A DNA stretch of 64,000 nucleotides, from positions 124,001 through 188,000 of the forward strand of contig NZ_AJVF01000039.1 of the NCBI RefSeq assembly GCF_000262045.1, read 5' to 3'. The position numbers and the translations under genes were made by a program. Numbering within the stretch: position 1 is the first letter of the stretch; every line of letters begins with the position of its first letter. Origin of the DNA: Bacillus siamensis KCTC 13613. Its GTDB lineage: Bacteria > Bacillota > Bacilli > Bacillales > Bacillaceae. A model generated the notes under the pieces. That model did not search any database and was not told where the DNA came from. It was given only the letters and a program-made list of their open reading frames with translations. Of the stretch, positions 7,963-17,013 are shown piece by piece.

Positions 7963-9351
7963 TCACAGCGTGCGCTGTTTAAGAATTTGATTTTGTTTGC
8001 TGCGCTTCTTTAAGGAGAACCGTTTTTTCAAGTGCGTTTCGATTTCTTCTAAACTTCTGCCCTTCGTTTCAGGAACGATGTAAGCGGCGAAGAAGAAGGA
8101 TGTGAGGCAGATGACTGAGAATATTCCGAATACCCAGCCAATGCCCATGGCGCTCAGCATAAGCGGGAATACCAGTGAAACGACCAGGTTTGTTGCCGAC
8201 AGAATCAATGTCGTAAATCCGGTTGCCGCCCCGCGTGCGTTTGACGGGAACAGCTCCGGCATCAGGACCCATACGACGGGACCCCATGTCGCCTGGTAAA
8301 AGACGATATAGATTCCGAGAAACAGCACGGTCAGCCAAGCCGTTGAAGCTGACAGGCCGGCCAGAAGGAGAATGGCTGATAATGACGCCAGGCTCAAGGT
8401 GATGCCGATGCTTCCCCACATCAGCAGTTTTTTCCGGCCGATCCGGTCAATTAGGATCATGGCGGTGATACACATGATGACGTTTAAGACACCGATTCCC
8501 ATTGTGCCGAGAACGGACGCCGAGGTGCCGAGTCCGGCCTTTGTAAAGATGGTCGGCGCATAGTAAATCACCGTGTTGATACCGACCGCCTGCTGGAAGA
8601 TGGCGAGGCCGATCCCGATCAGCAGCATAGGGCGGATCCATTTTGCTTTCAGCAAGCCGAGCGTAGATTCTTTTTTCTCAGCTTCACCTTGTTTCATTTC
8701 CGCCAATTCAACGGCGATATCCTCTTTGTCGTGCGTCATTTCCATGACTTGTCTGGCTTCCTGTTCACGGCCGCGTTTGACGAGCCATCTCGGTGATTCC
8801 GGCATAAACGCGATTCCGATTAATAACAGCGCCGCCGGTACTGCGGCGAGACCGACCATCCAGCGCCAAGCTTCAAATGGGGTGAATATGTAATTCACAA
8901 TATATGCAAGTAAAATTCCGGTTACAATCATTAAGTTATTCAATGTGCCAAGCGTTCCGCGTATTTTTGTCGGAGCCATCTCAGAAAGATAAACGGGAAC
9001 AAGCGCCGTTGAACCGCCGACGGCTAATCCGAGAATGACACGTGAGATGATCAGCATGGTGACGGTTTGCGAAGCTGCGCAGGCAAGCGCGCCAAGAATA
9101 AAAATGAGTGAAAGGACGAAAACGACTTTTCTCCGGCCCCATCGGTCAGAGCATGTCCCGCTTAAGGCGGACCCGAAAATCGCACCGAGCAGCAGCATGC
9201 TGACGACCAATCCCTCAGTCAGCGTGTTTAAAGGAATATCATTGTTGATAAAAAGCAAAGCCCCTGAAATCACGCCGGTGTCATAACCGTAAAGCAGCCC
9301 GCCTAATGCTCCGAAAAAGTAAATCAGGTATTTTTTGGTGTTTTTCTTCAC
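7963..9351 (-). CDS. csbC: MFS sugar transporter CsbC
   Basis: 462-residue major facilitator of the sugar porter family with twelve predicted helices. Signature motifs are visible: GYDTGVISGALLF in helix 1, DRWGRRK after helix 2, VPVYLSEMAPTKIRG, PESPRWL, QQAVGINTVIYYAPTIF in helix 7, DRIGRKK and the PETKGRSLEEIE end motif. It probably imports a monosaccharide or polyol by proton symport; the substrate is not defined, though inositol transporters are its closest relatives. Start ATG 9351 follows GAGGAGGAT. A SigB-type promoter lies upstream, consistent with control by the general stress sigma factor. Confidence 0.9.
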   Translation of the reverse strand: MKKNTKKYLIYFFGALGGLLYGYDTGVISGALLFINNDIPLNTLTEGLVVSMLLLGAIFGSALSGTCSDRWGRRKVVFVLSLIFILGALACAASQTVTMLIISRVILGLAVGGSTALVPVYLSEMAPTKIRGTLGTLNNLMIVTGILLAYIVNYIFTPFEAWRWMVGLAAVPAALLLIGIAFMPESPRWLVKRGREQEARQVMEMTHDKEDIAVELAEMKQGEAEKKESTLGLLKAKWIRPMLLIGIGLAIFQQAVGINTVIYYAPTIFTKAGLGTSASVLGTMGIGVLNVIMCITAMILIDRIGRKKLLMWGSIGITLSLASLSAILLLAGLSASTAWLTVLFLGIYIVFYQATWGPVVWVLMPELFPSNARGAATGFTTLILSATNLVVSLVFPLMLSAMGIGWVFGIFSVICLTSFFFAAYIVPETKGRSLEEIETHLKKRFSLKKRSKQNQILKQRTL

Positions 9352-9407
9352 AGATGATCCTCCTCATCTTTTTGGAACGCATAATAGTTTATTTAGATAA
9401 CTATTTC

Positions 9408-9432
9408 ATTCCCCTGTGAAAAAAATATAAAC
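9408..9432 (-). promoter_or_regulatory. SigB-type promoter of csbC
   Basis: On the minus strand GTTTAT (-35, 9432-9427), a 13-bp spacer and GGGAAT (-10, 9413-9408) match the SigB pattern GTTTAA-N12-15-GGGWAW. csbC is a known SigB-controlled gene in B. subtilis. Confidence 0.75.
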
Positions 9433-9440
9433 CTTCAAAA

Positions 9441-9472
9441 AAAACACGCCCTTTTAAAGGCGTGTTTCTTTT
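9441..9472 (-). terminator. Terminator after iolS
   Basis: AAACACGCC / GGCGTGTTT hairpin; read on the minus strand it is followed by eight T, just past the iolS stop codon. Confidence 0.8.
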
Positions 9473-9475
9473 TTC

Positions 9476-10408
9476 TTAGGAAAACAGCTTGTCGATAAAC
9501 GCGATTTCTTCCGCAGAAAGCGTAATGGAGGCTGCTTTCATATTGTCTTTTAATTGATCCGCGCGTTTGGCGCCCGGAATCAGGATGTCGATTTCAGGTC
9601 TGGCCAAATACCAGGCAAGCACGATATGTGCCGTGTCGGCATTGTGCTTCTCGGCAATCGGTTTGAGCTGGTTGACTTTTTTGATGTTTTCTTTAAACTG
9701 CTCCCCTTGGAAATGCGCCTGATCATTGCGCAGATCGCCTTCAGGGAAGGTGGTGTTCTCGTCGTATTTGCCGGCTAACAGTCCGGATACGAGCGGGAAG
9801 TACGGGATGAATGAGATGCTGTGTTCTGTCGTATAAGGGAAGAAAGTCTTTTCCGCCTCGCGGTTCAGCAGGTTGTATTCCCCTTGAATCACATCGACTA
9901 AGCCATTCTTATTGGCTTCTTTCAGCTGCTCCAGAGAGAAATTGGAGACGCCGATGGAACGGATTTTTCCTTCTTTTTTCATCTCATTCAATGCTTGGAC
10001 AGCTTCGTCCTTCGGCGTGTGCTCATCCGGGAAATGGATGTAGAATAAATCAATGTAATCAGTCTGCAGACGTTTCAGGCTGTCTTCAACTGATTGTTTC
10101 AAAAAGGCCGGTGAATTGTCGAAAACAAAGTCATCGCCTTCTTTTCTGTGCGCGGCTTTTGTGGCGATGAAGACATCCTCGCGGTTAAACTCTTTCAGCA
10201 CCTCGCCGATTAATTCTTCAGAACGGCCCACCCCGTAAATATAGGCGGTATCTAACATGGTAACGCCGCTTTTAATCGCTTCCCGGACCAATTCTTTTCC
10301 CGTCTCTTCATTCAGATTCGGATAGAGATTGTGTCCGCCGACCGCATTTGTTCCCAAACCGATCGGAAATACTTGTAGGTCAGTTTTGCCGATTGTTACT
10401 TTGCTCAT
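9476..10408 (-). CDS. iolS: Aldo-keto reductase IolS
   Basis: 310-residue (beta/alpha)8 aldo-keto reductase, cytosolic and NADP-dependent. The catalytic tetrad context is visible: [13 protein letters not shown] (Asp and Tyr), ATKAAHR (Lys) and [10 protein letters not shown] (His). The C-terminal nucleotide-binding [13 protein letters not shown] follows. It lies downstream of iolR on the same strand, as in the iolRS pair of B. subtilis. It is not required for the main inositol pathway and its physiological substrate is unclear. Start ATG 10408 follows AGGGGGCG. Confidence 0.92.
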   Translation of the reverse strand: MSKVTIGKTDLQVFPIGLGTNAVGGHNLYPNLNEETGKELVREAIKSGVTMLDTAYIYGVGRSEELIGEVLKEFNREDVFIATKAAHRKEGDDFVFDNSPAFLKQSVEDSLKRLQTDYIDLFYIHFPDEHTPKDEAVQALNEMKKEGKIRSIGVSNFSLEQLKEANKNGLVDVIQGEYNLLNREAEKTFFPYTTEHSISFIPYFPLVSGLLAGKYDENTTFPEGDLRNDQAHFQGEQFKENIKKVNQLKPIAEKHNADTAHIVLAWYLARPEIDILIPGAKRADQLKDNMKAASITLSAEEIAFIDKLFS

Positions 10409-10492
10409 GTTTTCGCCCCCTGAAAAAGTAAATTAGGATATCACAGCGCCTGCCGGAAAAATACGGAAGCGCATTCTCTATTAATTGTAACG

Positions 10493-11248
10493 CTATGCCA
10501 AGTGAATGTCGATTTGGTGCTCTTGACAATACTTTGTATATTCCTCATCAAGCTGCTGAGAAGTGACGATGCTGTGAAGCCGATCGAAAGGCGCGTATGT
10601 CAGAAGCGTGGATTTGCCGAATTTGGAATGGTCCGCGAGCAGATACACTTCGTTTGCCTTTTCGGAAATTTTCTTTTTCACCTCGTATTCCAGCAAGTCG
10701 GAATTCGTCAGGCCGTGGGTGATCGTTGTCCCGGTAGCGGACATGAACGCCTTGTTAATATTGTATTTATTGAGGGTGCTCGGATCATCAATGCCGACAA
10801 ATGACCTTGTCTTCCGCTTGTAGTTGCTGCCGATAATGATCAGGTCGACATTTTTCATGGATGAAGCGGCGTTAATAATATCAAGACTGTTCGTCAGCAC
10901 CGTCACATTCTTATCCGGATCAAGCGTCTCCAGCATCGATTTGGTCGTCGTGCCGGAATCAATAAACACAAGATCGTGATCCTCGATAAACCGTGACGCA
11001 TAACGGGCGATTTTGATTTTTTCATCCTGATGTTGAATGGTGCGGTTTTCAAAAGGGACGAGCATGGATTTTTCTGCTGATGTCACGCCGCCGTACACCT
11101 TTTTGATCACCCCTTTTTCCGCAAGCTTATTAATATCGCGTCTGACCGTGTTTTTAGAGACGTTGAAAACCTCGCACAGCTCATCCAGCGAAGTGGCTCC
11201 GTGTTTGAGAATGTATTCTTCCATCTCCTGAATCCGCATCAGTTTCAT
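10493..11248 (-). CDS. iolR: Inositol operon repressor IolR (DeoR family)
   Basis: 251 residues. The N-terminal DeoR-type winged helix-turn-helix (residues about 5-60) contains SLDELCEVFNVSKNTVRRDINKL and KVYGG. The C-terminal sugar-phosphate-sensing domain has IDSGTTT and the VLTNSLDI segment. IolR represses iolABCDEFGHIJ and iolRS, and is released by 2-deoxy-5-keto-gluconate-6-phosphate, the product of IolC. The 269-codon open frame from 11302 was shortened to ATG 11248, which has AGAAGGAG. It is divergent from iolA, with matching 11-mer operators in the shared region. Confidence 0.95.
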   Translation of the reverse strand: MKLMRIQEMEEYILKHGATSLDELCEVFNVSKNTVRRDINKLAEKGVIKKVYGGVTSAEKSMLVPFENRTIQHQDEKIKIARYASRFIEDHDLVFIDSGTTTKSMLETLDPDKNVTVLTNSLDIINAASSMKNVDLIIIGSNYKRKTRSFVGIDDPSTLNKYNINKAFMSATGTTITHGLTNSDLLEYEVKKKISEKANEVYLLADHSKFGKSTLLTYAPFDRLHSIVTSQQLDEEYTKYCQEHQIDIHLA

Positions 11249-11295
11249 AAAAAAACTCCTTCTAGAATTCTTAAAGTAATTAAAATATATAATAA

Positions 11296-11317
11296 ACACC
11301 AAGAGTTAATCAATAGT
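11296..11317. promoter_or_regulatory. Putative IolR operator at the iolRS promoter
   Basis: Two adjacent 11-mers, ACACCAAGAGT (10/11) and TAATCAATAGT (11/11), fit the published IolR tandem repeat pattern WRAYCAADARD. They lie within the AT-rich region expected to hold the minus-strand iolRS promoter, consistent with autorepression. Confidence 0.6.
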
Positions 11318-11437
11318 TACTTAACAAATGATAAAAAAGATGGATCTCCCGTACGATTCGACACCATTCTTCAAGTTCCTGTTTTCCTGCTCTAAAAAGG
11401 TATAATGAAAATAATGAAAAAATTTTGATTTTTTAGA

Positions 11438-11466
11438 TTGACTTGAAGTGGTGTGGGGATTAAAAT
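11438..11466 (+). promoter_or_regulatory. iolA operon promoter
   Basis: TTGACT (11438-11443), a 17-bp spacer and TAAAAT (11461-11466): a SigA-type promoter directly followed by the IolR operator repeats. The leader to iolA is about 220 nt. Confidence 0.7.
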
Positions 11467-11467
11467 G

Positions 11468-11500
11468 TAACCAAGAAATGACCAAAATGTAACCCGTAAA
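11468..11500. promoter_or_regulatory. Putative IolR operator of the iol operon (three tandem 11-mers)
   Basis: TAACCAAGAAA (11468-11478, perfect match to WRAYCAADARD), TGACCAAAATG (11479-11489, one mismatch) and TAACCCGTAAA (11490-11500, looser) stand head to tail at exact 11-bp period, overlapping the start of transcription. The fixed period puts each unit on the same DNA face. Confidence 0.75.
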
Positions 11501-11514
11501 ATTAAAAATGATAG

Positions 11515-11529
11515 ATGTAACCGTTTGCT
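11515..11529 (+). promoter_or_regulatory. CcpA cre site 1 in the iol leader
   Basis: ATGTAACCGTTTGCT matches the cre consensus WTGNAANCGNWNNCW at every defined position. It lies downstream of the promoter, where CcpA would act as a roadblock. Confidence 0.65.
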
Positions 11530-11589
11530 TGGGTCGGTACATGACCAACTTTTACATGGGAAGAATGGGAGACACCATCATTTTAGCAT

Positions 11590-11604
11590 TTGTAAGCGTT
11601 TAAT
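11590..11604 (+). promoter_or_regulatory. Possible cre site 2 in the iol leader
   Basis: TTGTAAGCGTTTAAT matches the cre consensus with one mismatch (A for the final C). The rest of 11530-11690 holds no ORF or other motif I recognise. Confidence 0.45.
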
Positions 11605-11691
11605 TCATGTCTTTTGTATGTAAAAGATGAATATATCCATCCGTTATTACCCAGCTGAACAGGATGTTTACTATTTAAGGAGGCAATGAGC

Positions 11692-13155
11692 ATGGCAGAG
11701 ATCAGAAAACTGAAAAACTACATCAATGGTGAATGGGTTGAAAGTAAGACAGATCAATATGAAGACGTTGTCAATCCGGCTACAAAAGAAGTGATGTGCC
11801 AGGTTCCGATTTCTACGCGGGAGGATGTGGAATACGCCGTCCGCTCAGCGTCAGAAGCGTTTAAAACATGGTCAAAGACGGCAGTGCCGCGCCGTGCGAG
11901 AATTCTATTTAACTATCAGCAGCTTCTTCAGCAAAACAAAGAAGAGCTTGCCCGTCTGATTACTTTGGAAAACGGTAAAAACACGACAGAAGCACTCGGT
12001 GAAGTGGGACGCGGAATTGAAAACGTCGAATTCGCAGCGGGCGCGCCGTCACTCATGATGGGCGATTCACTTGCCTCTATCGCCACAGATGTAGAAGCGG
12101 CGAACTACCGCTATCCGATCGGGGTGGTCGGCGGCATCGCACCGTTCAATTTCCCGATGATGGTCCCGTGCTGGATGTTCCCGATGGCCATTTCGTTAGG
12201 AAATACGTTCATTCTGAAGCCGTCTGAGCGCACGCCGCTGTTAACGGAAAAACTGGCAGAGCTGTTTGAACAGGCCGGTCTGCCGAAGGGCGTCTTCAAT
12301 GTCGTGCACGGCGCGCATGACGTCGTAAACGGCATTCTTGAGCATCCGGAGATTAAAGCCATCTCATTCGTCGGTTCAAAACCTGTCGGCGAGTATGTTT
12401 TCAAAAAAGGCAGCGAACATTTGAAACGAGTGCAGGCGTTAACGGGGGCGAAAAACCACACGATCGTGCTGAATGATGCCCACCTTGAAGATACAGTCAC
12501 AAACATTATCGGAGCGGCATTCGGTTCGGCAGGAGAGCGCTGTATGGCATGCGCGGTTGTGACCGTTGAAGAGGGAATCGCCGATGAGTTTATGGCGAAA
12601 TTACAGGAAAAGGCCGCGGACATCAAGCTCGGAAACGGACTGGATGACGGCGTGTTCTTAGGCCCGGTTATCCGCGAGGACAACAAGAAGCGTACGCACA
12701 GCTATATTGAAAAAGGCATCGAAGAGGGAGCGAGACTGCTTTGTGACGGCCGTGAACATGTAACGGAAGACGGCTATTTCGTCGGACCGACGATTTTTGA
12801 TAACGTGACGACAGATATGACGATCTGGAAAGATGAAATCTTTGCGCCCGTTCTGTCGGTCATGCGTGTGAAAAACTTAAAAGAAGCGGTTGACATCGCC
12901 AACCAGTCTGAATTTGCGAACGGCGCCTGCCTGTTCACTTCAAATGCGAACGCGATCCGCTACTTCCGTGAAAATATTGACGCGGGAATGCTCGGGATCA
13001 ACCTTGGCGTCCCGGCGCCGATGGCATTCTTCCCATTCTCGGGCTGGAAGTCTTCTTTCTTCGGCACACTGCACGCAAACGGAAAAGACAGCGTCGACTT
13101 TTATACACGTAAAAAAGTCGTGACGGCACGATACCCGTCTCCTGACTTCAATTGA
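11692..13155 (+). CDS. iolA: Methylmalonate-semialdehyde dehydrogenase (acylating) IolA/MmsA
   Basis: 487 residues. It converts malonate semialdehyde (end of inositol catabolism) or methylmalonate semialdehyde, with NAD and CoA, to acetyl-CoA or propionyl-CoA plus CO2. Visible are the aldehyde dehydrogenase core [25 protein letters not shown], the turn [12 protein letters not shown] and the catalytic Cys in [15 protein letters not shown] 11692 is chosen over ATG 11686 because AAGGAGG (11677-11683) is then properly spaced. It is the first gene of the iol operon. Confidence 0.96.
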   Translation: MAEIRKLKNYINGEWVESKTDQYEDVVNPATKEVMCQVPISTREDVEYAVRSASEAFKTWSKTAVPRRARILFNYQQLLQQNKEELARLITLENGKNTTEALGEVGRGIENVEFAAGAPSLMMGDSLASIATDVEAANYRYPIGVVGGIAPFNFPMMVPCWMFPMAISLGNTFILKPSERTPLLTEKLAELFEQAGLPKGVFNVVHGAHDVVNGILEHPEIKAISFVGSKPVGEYVFKKGSEHLKRVQALTGAKNHTIVLNDAHLEDTVTNIIGAAFGSAGERCMACAVVTVEEGIADEFMAKLQEKAADIKLGNGLDDGVFLGPVIREDNKKRTHSYIEKGIEEGARLLCDGREHVTEDGYFVGPTIFDNVTTDMTIWKDEIFAPVLSVMRVKNLKEAVDIANQSEFANGACLFTSNANAIRYFRENIDAGMLGINLGVPAPMAFFPFSGWKSSFFGTLHANGKDSVDFYTRKKVVTARYPSPDFN

Positions 13156-13167
13156 TCTGACAGCCGG

Positions 13168-13204
13168 CCCGGACGGCTTTGTGATTCCGTCCGGGTTTTC
13201 TTTT
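13168..13204 (+). terminator. Strong hairpin with T-tract between iolA and iolB
   Basis: CCCGGACGG (13168-13176) pairs perfectly with CCGTCCGGG (13187-13195), followed by TTTTCTTTT. It has the form of an intrinsic terminator inside an operon; likely partial termination, or a 3' stabiliser that raises iolA mRNA over the distal genes. Confidence 0.65.
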
Positions 13205-13228
13205 ACCATCAATTAAGGAGGAATACAC

Positions 13229-14044
13229 ATGAGTCATTTGCTGCGCAAACCGCAGGCCGATGAGATTTCTCAAGGCGTGAACATCATACATGACGTCACT
13301 TCAGCCAATTCAGGCCTCAAATACGTCGGATTTAAAGTCGTTGATCTCGCTCCCGGCTCAACATATACAGAAGATTTGAAAAAGACGGAGTGCTGCATCG
13401 TGGCGGTCACGGGAAAAATCACCGTCACAGATCATGATCAGACATTTGAAAGCATCGGCACCCGTGAAAGCGTATTTGAAAGAAAGCCGACGGACAGTGT
13501 TTATGTGTCCAATGACCGCTCCTTTGACATCACAGCCGTCAGCGGGGCGAGGGTCGCGCTGTGCTACTCTCCGTCCGAACACCAGCTTCCGACAAAGCTG
13601 ATTAAAGCGGAAGACAACAGTGTGGAACATCGCGGCAAGCTGGCAAACAAACGAACCGTTCATAACATTCTCCCCGATTCAGATCCATCGGCAAACAGCC
13701 TTCTCGTTGTTGAAGTTTACACGGACAGCGGCAACTGGTCGAGCTATCCGCCGCATAAACATGACCAAGACAATCTGCCGGCTGAATCCTTTTTAGAAGA
13801 AACCTATTACCATGAAACGGACCCGCCGCAGGGGTTTGTCTTCCAGCGTGTGTACACGGACGACCGCTCGATTGACGAGACGATGACCGCAGAAAATGAA
13901 AACGTTGTCATCGTGCCGGCGGGCTATCACCCGGTTGGTGTTCCGGACGGGTATACCTCTTACTACCTGAATGTAATGGCGGGACCGACACGAAAATGGA
14001 AGTTTCATAATGATCCGGCCCATGAATGGATTCTGGAACGCTGA
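13229..14044 (+). CDS. iolB: 5-deoxy-glucuronate isomerase IolB
   Basis: 271-residue cupin-fold enzyme that isomerises 5-deoxy-D-glucuronate to 2-deoxy-5-keto-D-gluconate in inositol breakdown. The metal-binding cupin region is seen around SSYPPHKHDQDN and EETYYHE, with a second cupin half containing GYHPVGVPDGYTSYYLNVMAG. It is preceded by AAGGAGG. The end of iolB lies 23 bp before the iolC start. Confidence 0.95.
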   Translation: MSHLLRKPQADEISQGVNIIHDVTSANSGLKYVGFKVVDLAPGSTYTEDLKKTECCIVAVTGKITVTDHDQTFESIGTRESVFERKPTDSVYVSNDRSFDITAVSGARVALCYSPSEHQLPTKLIKAEDNSVEHRGKLANKRTVHNILPDSDPSANSLLVVEVYTDSGNWSSYPPHKHDQDNLPAESFLEETYYHETDPPQGFVFQRVYTDDRSIDETMTAENENVVIVPAGYHPVGVPDGYTSYYLNVMAGPTRKWKFHNDPAHEWILER

Positions 14045-14067
14045 CAAGTGAGGAGTGGCAGATAACA

Positions 14068-15060
14068 ATGAAATATACATTTAATGAAGAAAAAGAGTTT
14101 GATATTGTCGCGATCGGACGCGCGTGTATTGATTTGAACGCAGCGGAATACAATCGGCCGATGGAAGAAACGATGACGTTTTCTAAATATGTCGGCGGTT
14201 CCCCGGCAAATATTGCGATCGGCAGCGCCAAGCTCGGATTAAAAGCCGGTTTTATCGGCAAAATCCCGGACGACCAGCATGGCAGATTCATCGTTTCCTA
14301 TATGCAGGGAAAGGGCGTTGATACGTCACAAATGGCCGTTGACAAAGAAGGGCGCAAAGCCGGACTCGCTTTTACGGAAATTCTCAGTCCCGAAGAGTGC
14401 AGCATTCTGATGTACAGAGATAACGTGGCGGATCTGTATCTTGAGCCGTCGGAAGTCAATGAAGGCTACATCGCAAACGCGAAAATGCTGCTCGTATCAG
14501 GCACGGCGCTTGCAAAAAGCCCGTCGCGCGAAGCTGTCCTAAAAGCGGTGCATATCGCAAAAAAACATGACGTAAAAGTCGTTTTTGAGCTCGACTACCG
14601 TCCGTATACATGGCTATCGGCAGAAGAAACCTCCGTGTATTACACGCTGGCGGCGGAACAATCCGATATCGTCATCGGAACGCGTGACGAATTTGACGTG
14701 ATGGAAAACCGCAGCGGCGGAGACAACGATGAAACCGTCCGCCGTTTGTTTGCGCATTCCGCCGATCTTGTCGTTATTAAGCACGGGGTTGACGGATCAT
14801 ACGCATACAGCAGATCGGGAGAAGTTTTCCGGGCGCGCGCCTATAAAACAAAGGTGCTCAAGACATTTGGAGCGGGTGATTCCTATGCGTCTGCCTTCAT
14901 CTACGGACTTGTCAGCGGCCGGGATATTGAAACGGCCTTAAAATACGGGAGCGCTTCCGCTTCCATCGTCGTCAGCAAACACAGCTCGTCAGAAGCCATG
15001 CCGGCTGCCGATGAAATCCTCGAACTGATTGAAGCACAGCACAGCCTGAATGGTAAATAG
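14068..15060 (+). CDS. iolC: 5-dehydro-2-deoxygluconokinase IolC
   Basis: 330-residue PfkB/ribokinase-family kinase that phosphorylates 2-deoxy-5-keto-D-gluconate at C6; its product is the IolR inducer. Signatures visible: VGGSPANIAIGSAKLG (PfkB signature 1), FELDYRPYTW and the ATP/anion-hole motif KTFGAGDSYASAFIYG with the catalytic Asp. The open frame from 14026 overlaps iolB; ATG 14068 is chosen because it follows GTGAGGAG and matches family N-termini. Confidence 0.95.
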   Translation: MKYTFNEEKEFDIVAIGRACIDLNAAEYNRPMEETMTFSKYVGGSPANIAIGSAKLGLKAGFIGKIPDDQHGRFIVSYMQGKGVDTSQMAVDKEGRKAGLAFTEILSPEECSILMYRDNVADLYLEPSEVNEGYIANAKMLLVSGTALAKSPSREAVLKAVHIAKKHDVKVVFELDYRPYTWLSAEETSVYYTLAAEQSDIVIGTRDEFDVMENRSGGDNDETVRRLFAHSADLVVIKHGVDGSYAYSRSGEVFRARAYKTKVLKTFGAGDSYASAFIYGLVSGRDIETALKYGSASASIVVSKHSSSEAMPAADEILELIEAQHSLNGK

Positions 15061-15084
15061 AACGTGTAAAAGGTGGGATCGTTT

Positions 15085-16998
15085 GTGGGCAAGACAATTC
15101 GCTTAACGACAGCACAAGCGCTGATTAAATTCTTGAACCGGCAGTATATTCATGTTGATGGGAATGAAGAGCCGTTCGTTGAGGGCATTTTCACGATTTT
15201 CGGCCATGGAAATGTGTTAGGGATCGGGCAGGCGCTTGAGCAGGACGCCGGGCACCTGAAAGTGTATCAAGGCAAAAATGAACAAGGCATGGCGCATGCC
15301 GCAATGGCATACAGCAAGCAGATGCTGAGAAGAAAAATTTACGCGGTATCGACATCGGTCGGTCCGGGTGCCGCAAATTTGACGGCTGCCGCGGGTACGG
15401 CGCTGGCCAATAACATTCCGGTGCTGCTGCTTCCGGCTGATACCTTTGCGACGAGGCAGCCTGACCCGGTGCTTCAGCAGGTGGAGCAGGAATACAGTGC
15501 CGCCGTCACGACAAACGATGCGTTAAAGCCCGTGTCCCGCTATTGGGACCGCATCACCCGCCCCGAGCAGCTGATGAGCAGCTTAATCCGGACCTTTGAA
15601 GTGATGACGGATCCGGCAAAAGCGGGACCGGCGACAATCTGCATTTCTCAGGATGTCGAGGGAGAAGCATATGATTTTGATGAACGCTTCTTTGAAAAAC
15701 GCGTTCATTACATAGATCGGATGCAGCCGAGCGAGCGTGAGCTGAGAGGCGCCGCGGAGAGAATCAAGGAGAGCAGCCGTCCCGTCATTTTAGTGGGCGG
15801 CGGCGCGAAGTATTCCGGGGCACGCGAGGAATTGATTGCGCTTTCTGAAACATACGGGATTCCGCTTGTCGAAACGCAGGCCGGAAAGTCAACGGTTGAA
15901 GCCGATTTCGCCAACAATCTGGGCGGCATGGGCATCATGGGCACACTCGCCGCGAACAAAGCCGCCCGTCAGGCTGATCTTATCATCGGTGTCGGCACAC
16001 GGTATACGGACTTTGCGACATCCTCGAAAACGGCGTTTGATTTTGACAAAGCAAAATTCCTGAATATCAATGTCAGCCGCATGCAGGCTTACAAGCTTGA
16101 CGCATTTCAGGTCGTAGCCGATGCGAAGGTGACGCTCGGCAGACTGCACGGCTTATTAGACGGATACAAAAGTGCATTCGGCACGGCGATTAAAGACTGG
16201 AAAGATGAATGGCTCGCTGAACGGGACCGGCTCGGCAAAGTCACTTTTACACGTGACGCATTCGAACCGGAAATTAAGAACCATTTCTCACAGGACGTGT
16301 TAAACGAGTATGCCGACGCACTCGAGACTGAGCTGCCGCAAACAACGGCGCTGTTGACCATCAACGACACGATTCCTGAAGACAGCGTCGTCATCAGTTC
16401 GGCGGGCTCTCTTCCGGGAGATCTGCAGCGGCTGTGGCATTCCAATGTCCCGAATACGTACCATCTGGAGTACGGCTATTCCTGTATGGGATATGAAGTA
16501 TCAGGCACACTCGGCCTCAAGCTGGCCCACCCCGACAAAGAAGTCTATTCACTCGTCGGTGACGGAAGCTTTCTGATGCTGCACTCAGAACTGATTACCG
16601 CGCTTCAATATAACAAAAAAATCAATGTCCTGCTCTTTGATAACTCCGGCTTCGGCTGTATCAGCAACCTGCAGATGGATCACGGCGGCGGCAGTTATTT
16701 CTGCGAGTTCCGCACAGAGGACAATCAGATTTTAAACGTTGATTACGCGAAGGTGGCAGAGGGCTACGGTGCTAAAACATACAGAGCCAATACGGTTGAA
16801 GAGCTGAAGGCGGCGCTTGAAGATGCGAAAACGCAAGACGTATCCACTTTAATTGAAATGAAGGTTCTGCCGAAAACGATGACGGACGGCTATGACAGCT
16901 GGTGGCACGTCGGCGTGGCGGAAGTGTCTGAGCAGGAAAGCGTTCAGTGGGCATTCGAAGCGAAAGAGATGAAGCTGAAGTCTGCGAAGCAGTACTAG
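15085..16998 (+). CDS. iolD: Thiamine diphosphate-dependent trihydroxycyclohexane-1,2-dione hydrolase IolD
   Basis: 637 residues. It opens the ring of 3D-(3,5/4)-trihydroxycyclohexane-1,2-dione to 5-deoxy-glucuronate. Three-domain ThDP enzyme architecture: N-terminal Pyr domain with the catalytic Glu in GKNEQGMAHAAMAYSKQ, a central domain, and the PP domain with GDGSFLMLHSELITALQYNKKINVLLFDNSGFG (Mg-ThDP motif GDG...N). GTG 15085 is preferred to GTG 15073, which falls within the ribosome-binding site AAAAGGTGG and would add four residues not typical of the family. Confidence 0.95.
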   Translation: MGKTIRLTTAQALIKFLNRQYIHVDGNEEPFVEGIFTIFGHGNVLGIGQALEQDAGHLKVYQGKNEQGMAHAAMAYSKQMLRRKIYAVSTSVGPGAANLTAAAGTALANNIPVLLLPADTFATRQPDPVLQQVEQEYSAAVTTNDALKPVSRYWDRITRPEQLMSSLIRTFEVMTDPAKAGPATICISQDVEGEAYDFDERFFEKRVHYIDRMQPSERELRGAAERIKESSRPVILVGGGAKYSGAREELIALSETYGIPLVETQAGKSTVEADFANNLGGMGIMGTLAANKAARQADLIIGVGTRYTDFATSSKTAFDFDKAKFLNINVSRMQAYKLDAFQVVADAKVTLGRLHGLLDGYKSAFGTAIKDWKDEWLAERDRLGKVTFTRDAFEPEIKNHFSQDVLNEYADALETELPQTTALLTINDTIPEDSVVISSAGSLPGDLQRLWHSNVPNTYHLEYGYSCMGYEVSGTLGLKLAHPDKEVYSLVGDGSFLMLHSELITALQYNKKINVLLFDNSGFGCISNLQMDHGGGSYFCEFRTEDNQILNVDYAKVAEGYGAKTYRANTVEELKAALEDAKTQDVSTLIEMKVLPKTMTDGYDSWWHVGVAEVSEQESVQWAFEAKEMKLKSAKQY

Positions 16999-17013
16999 AG
17001 GGGAGGCATCACG

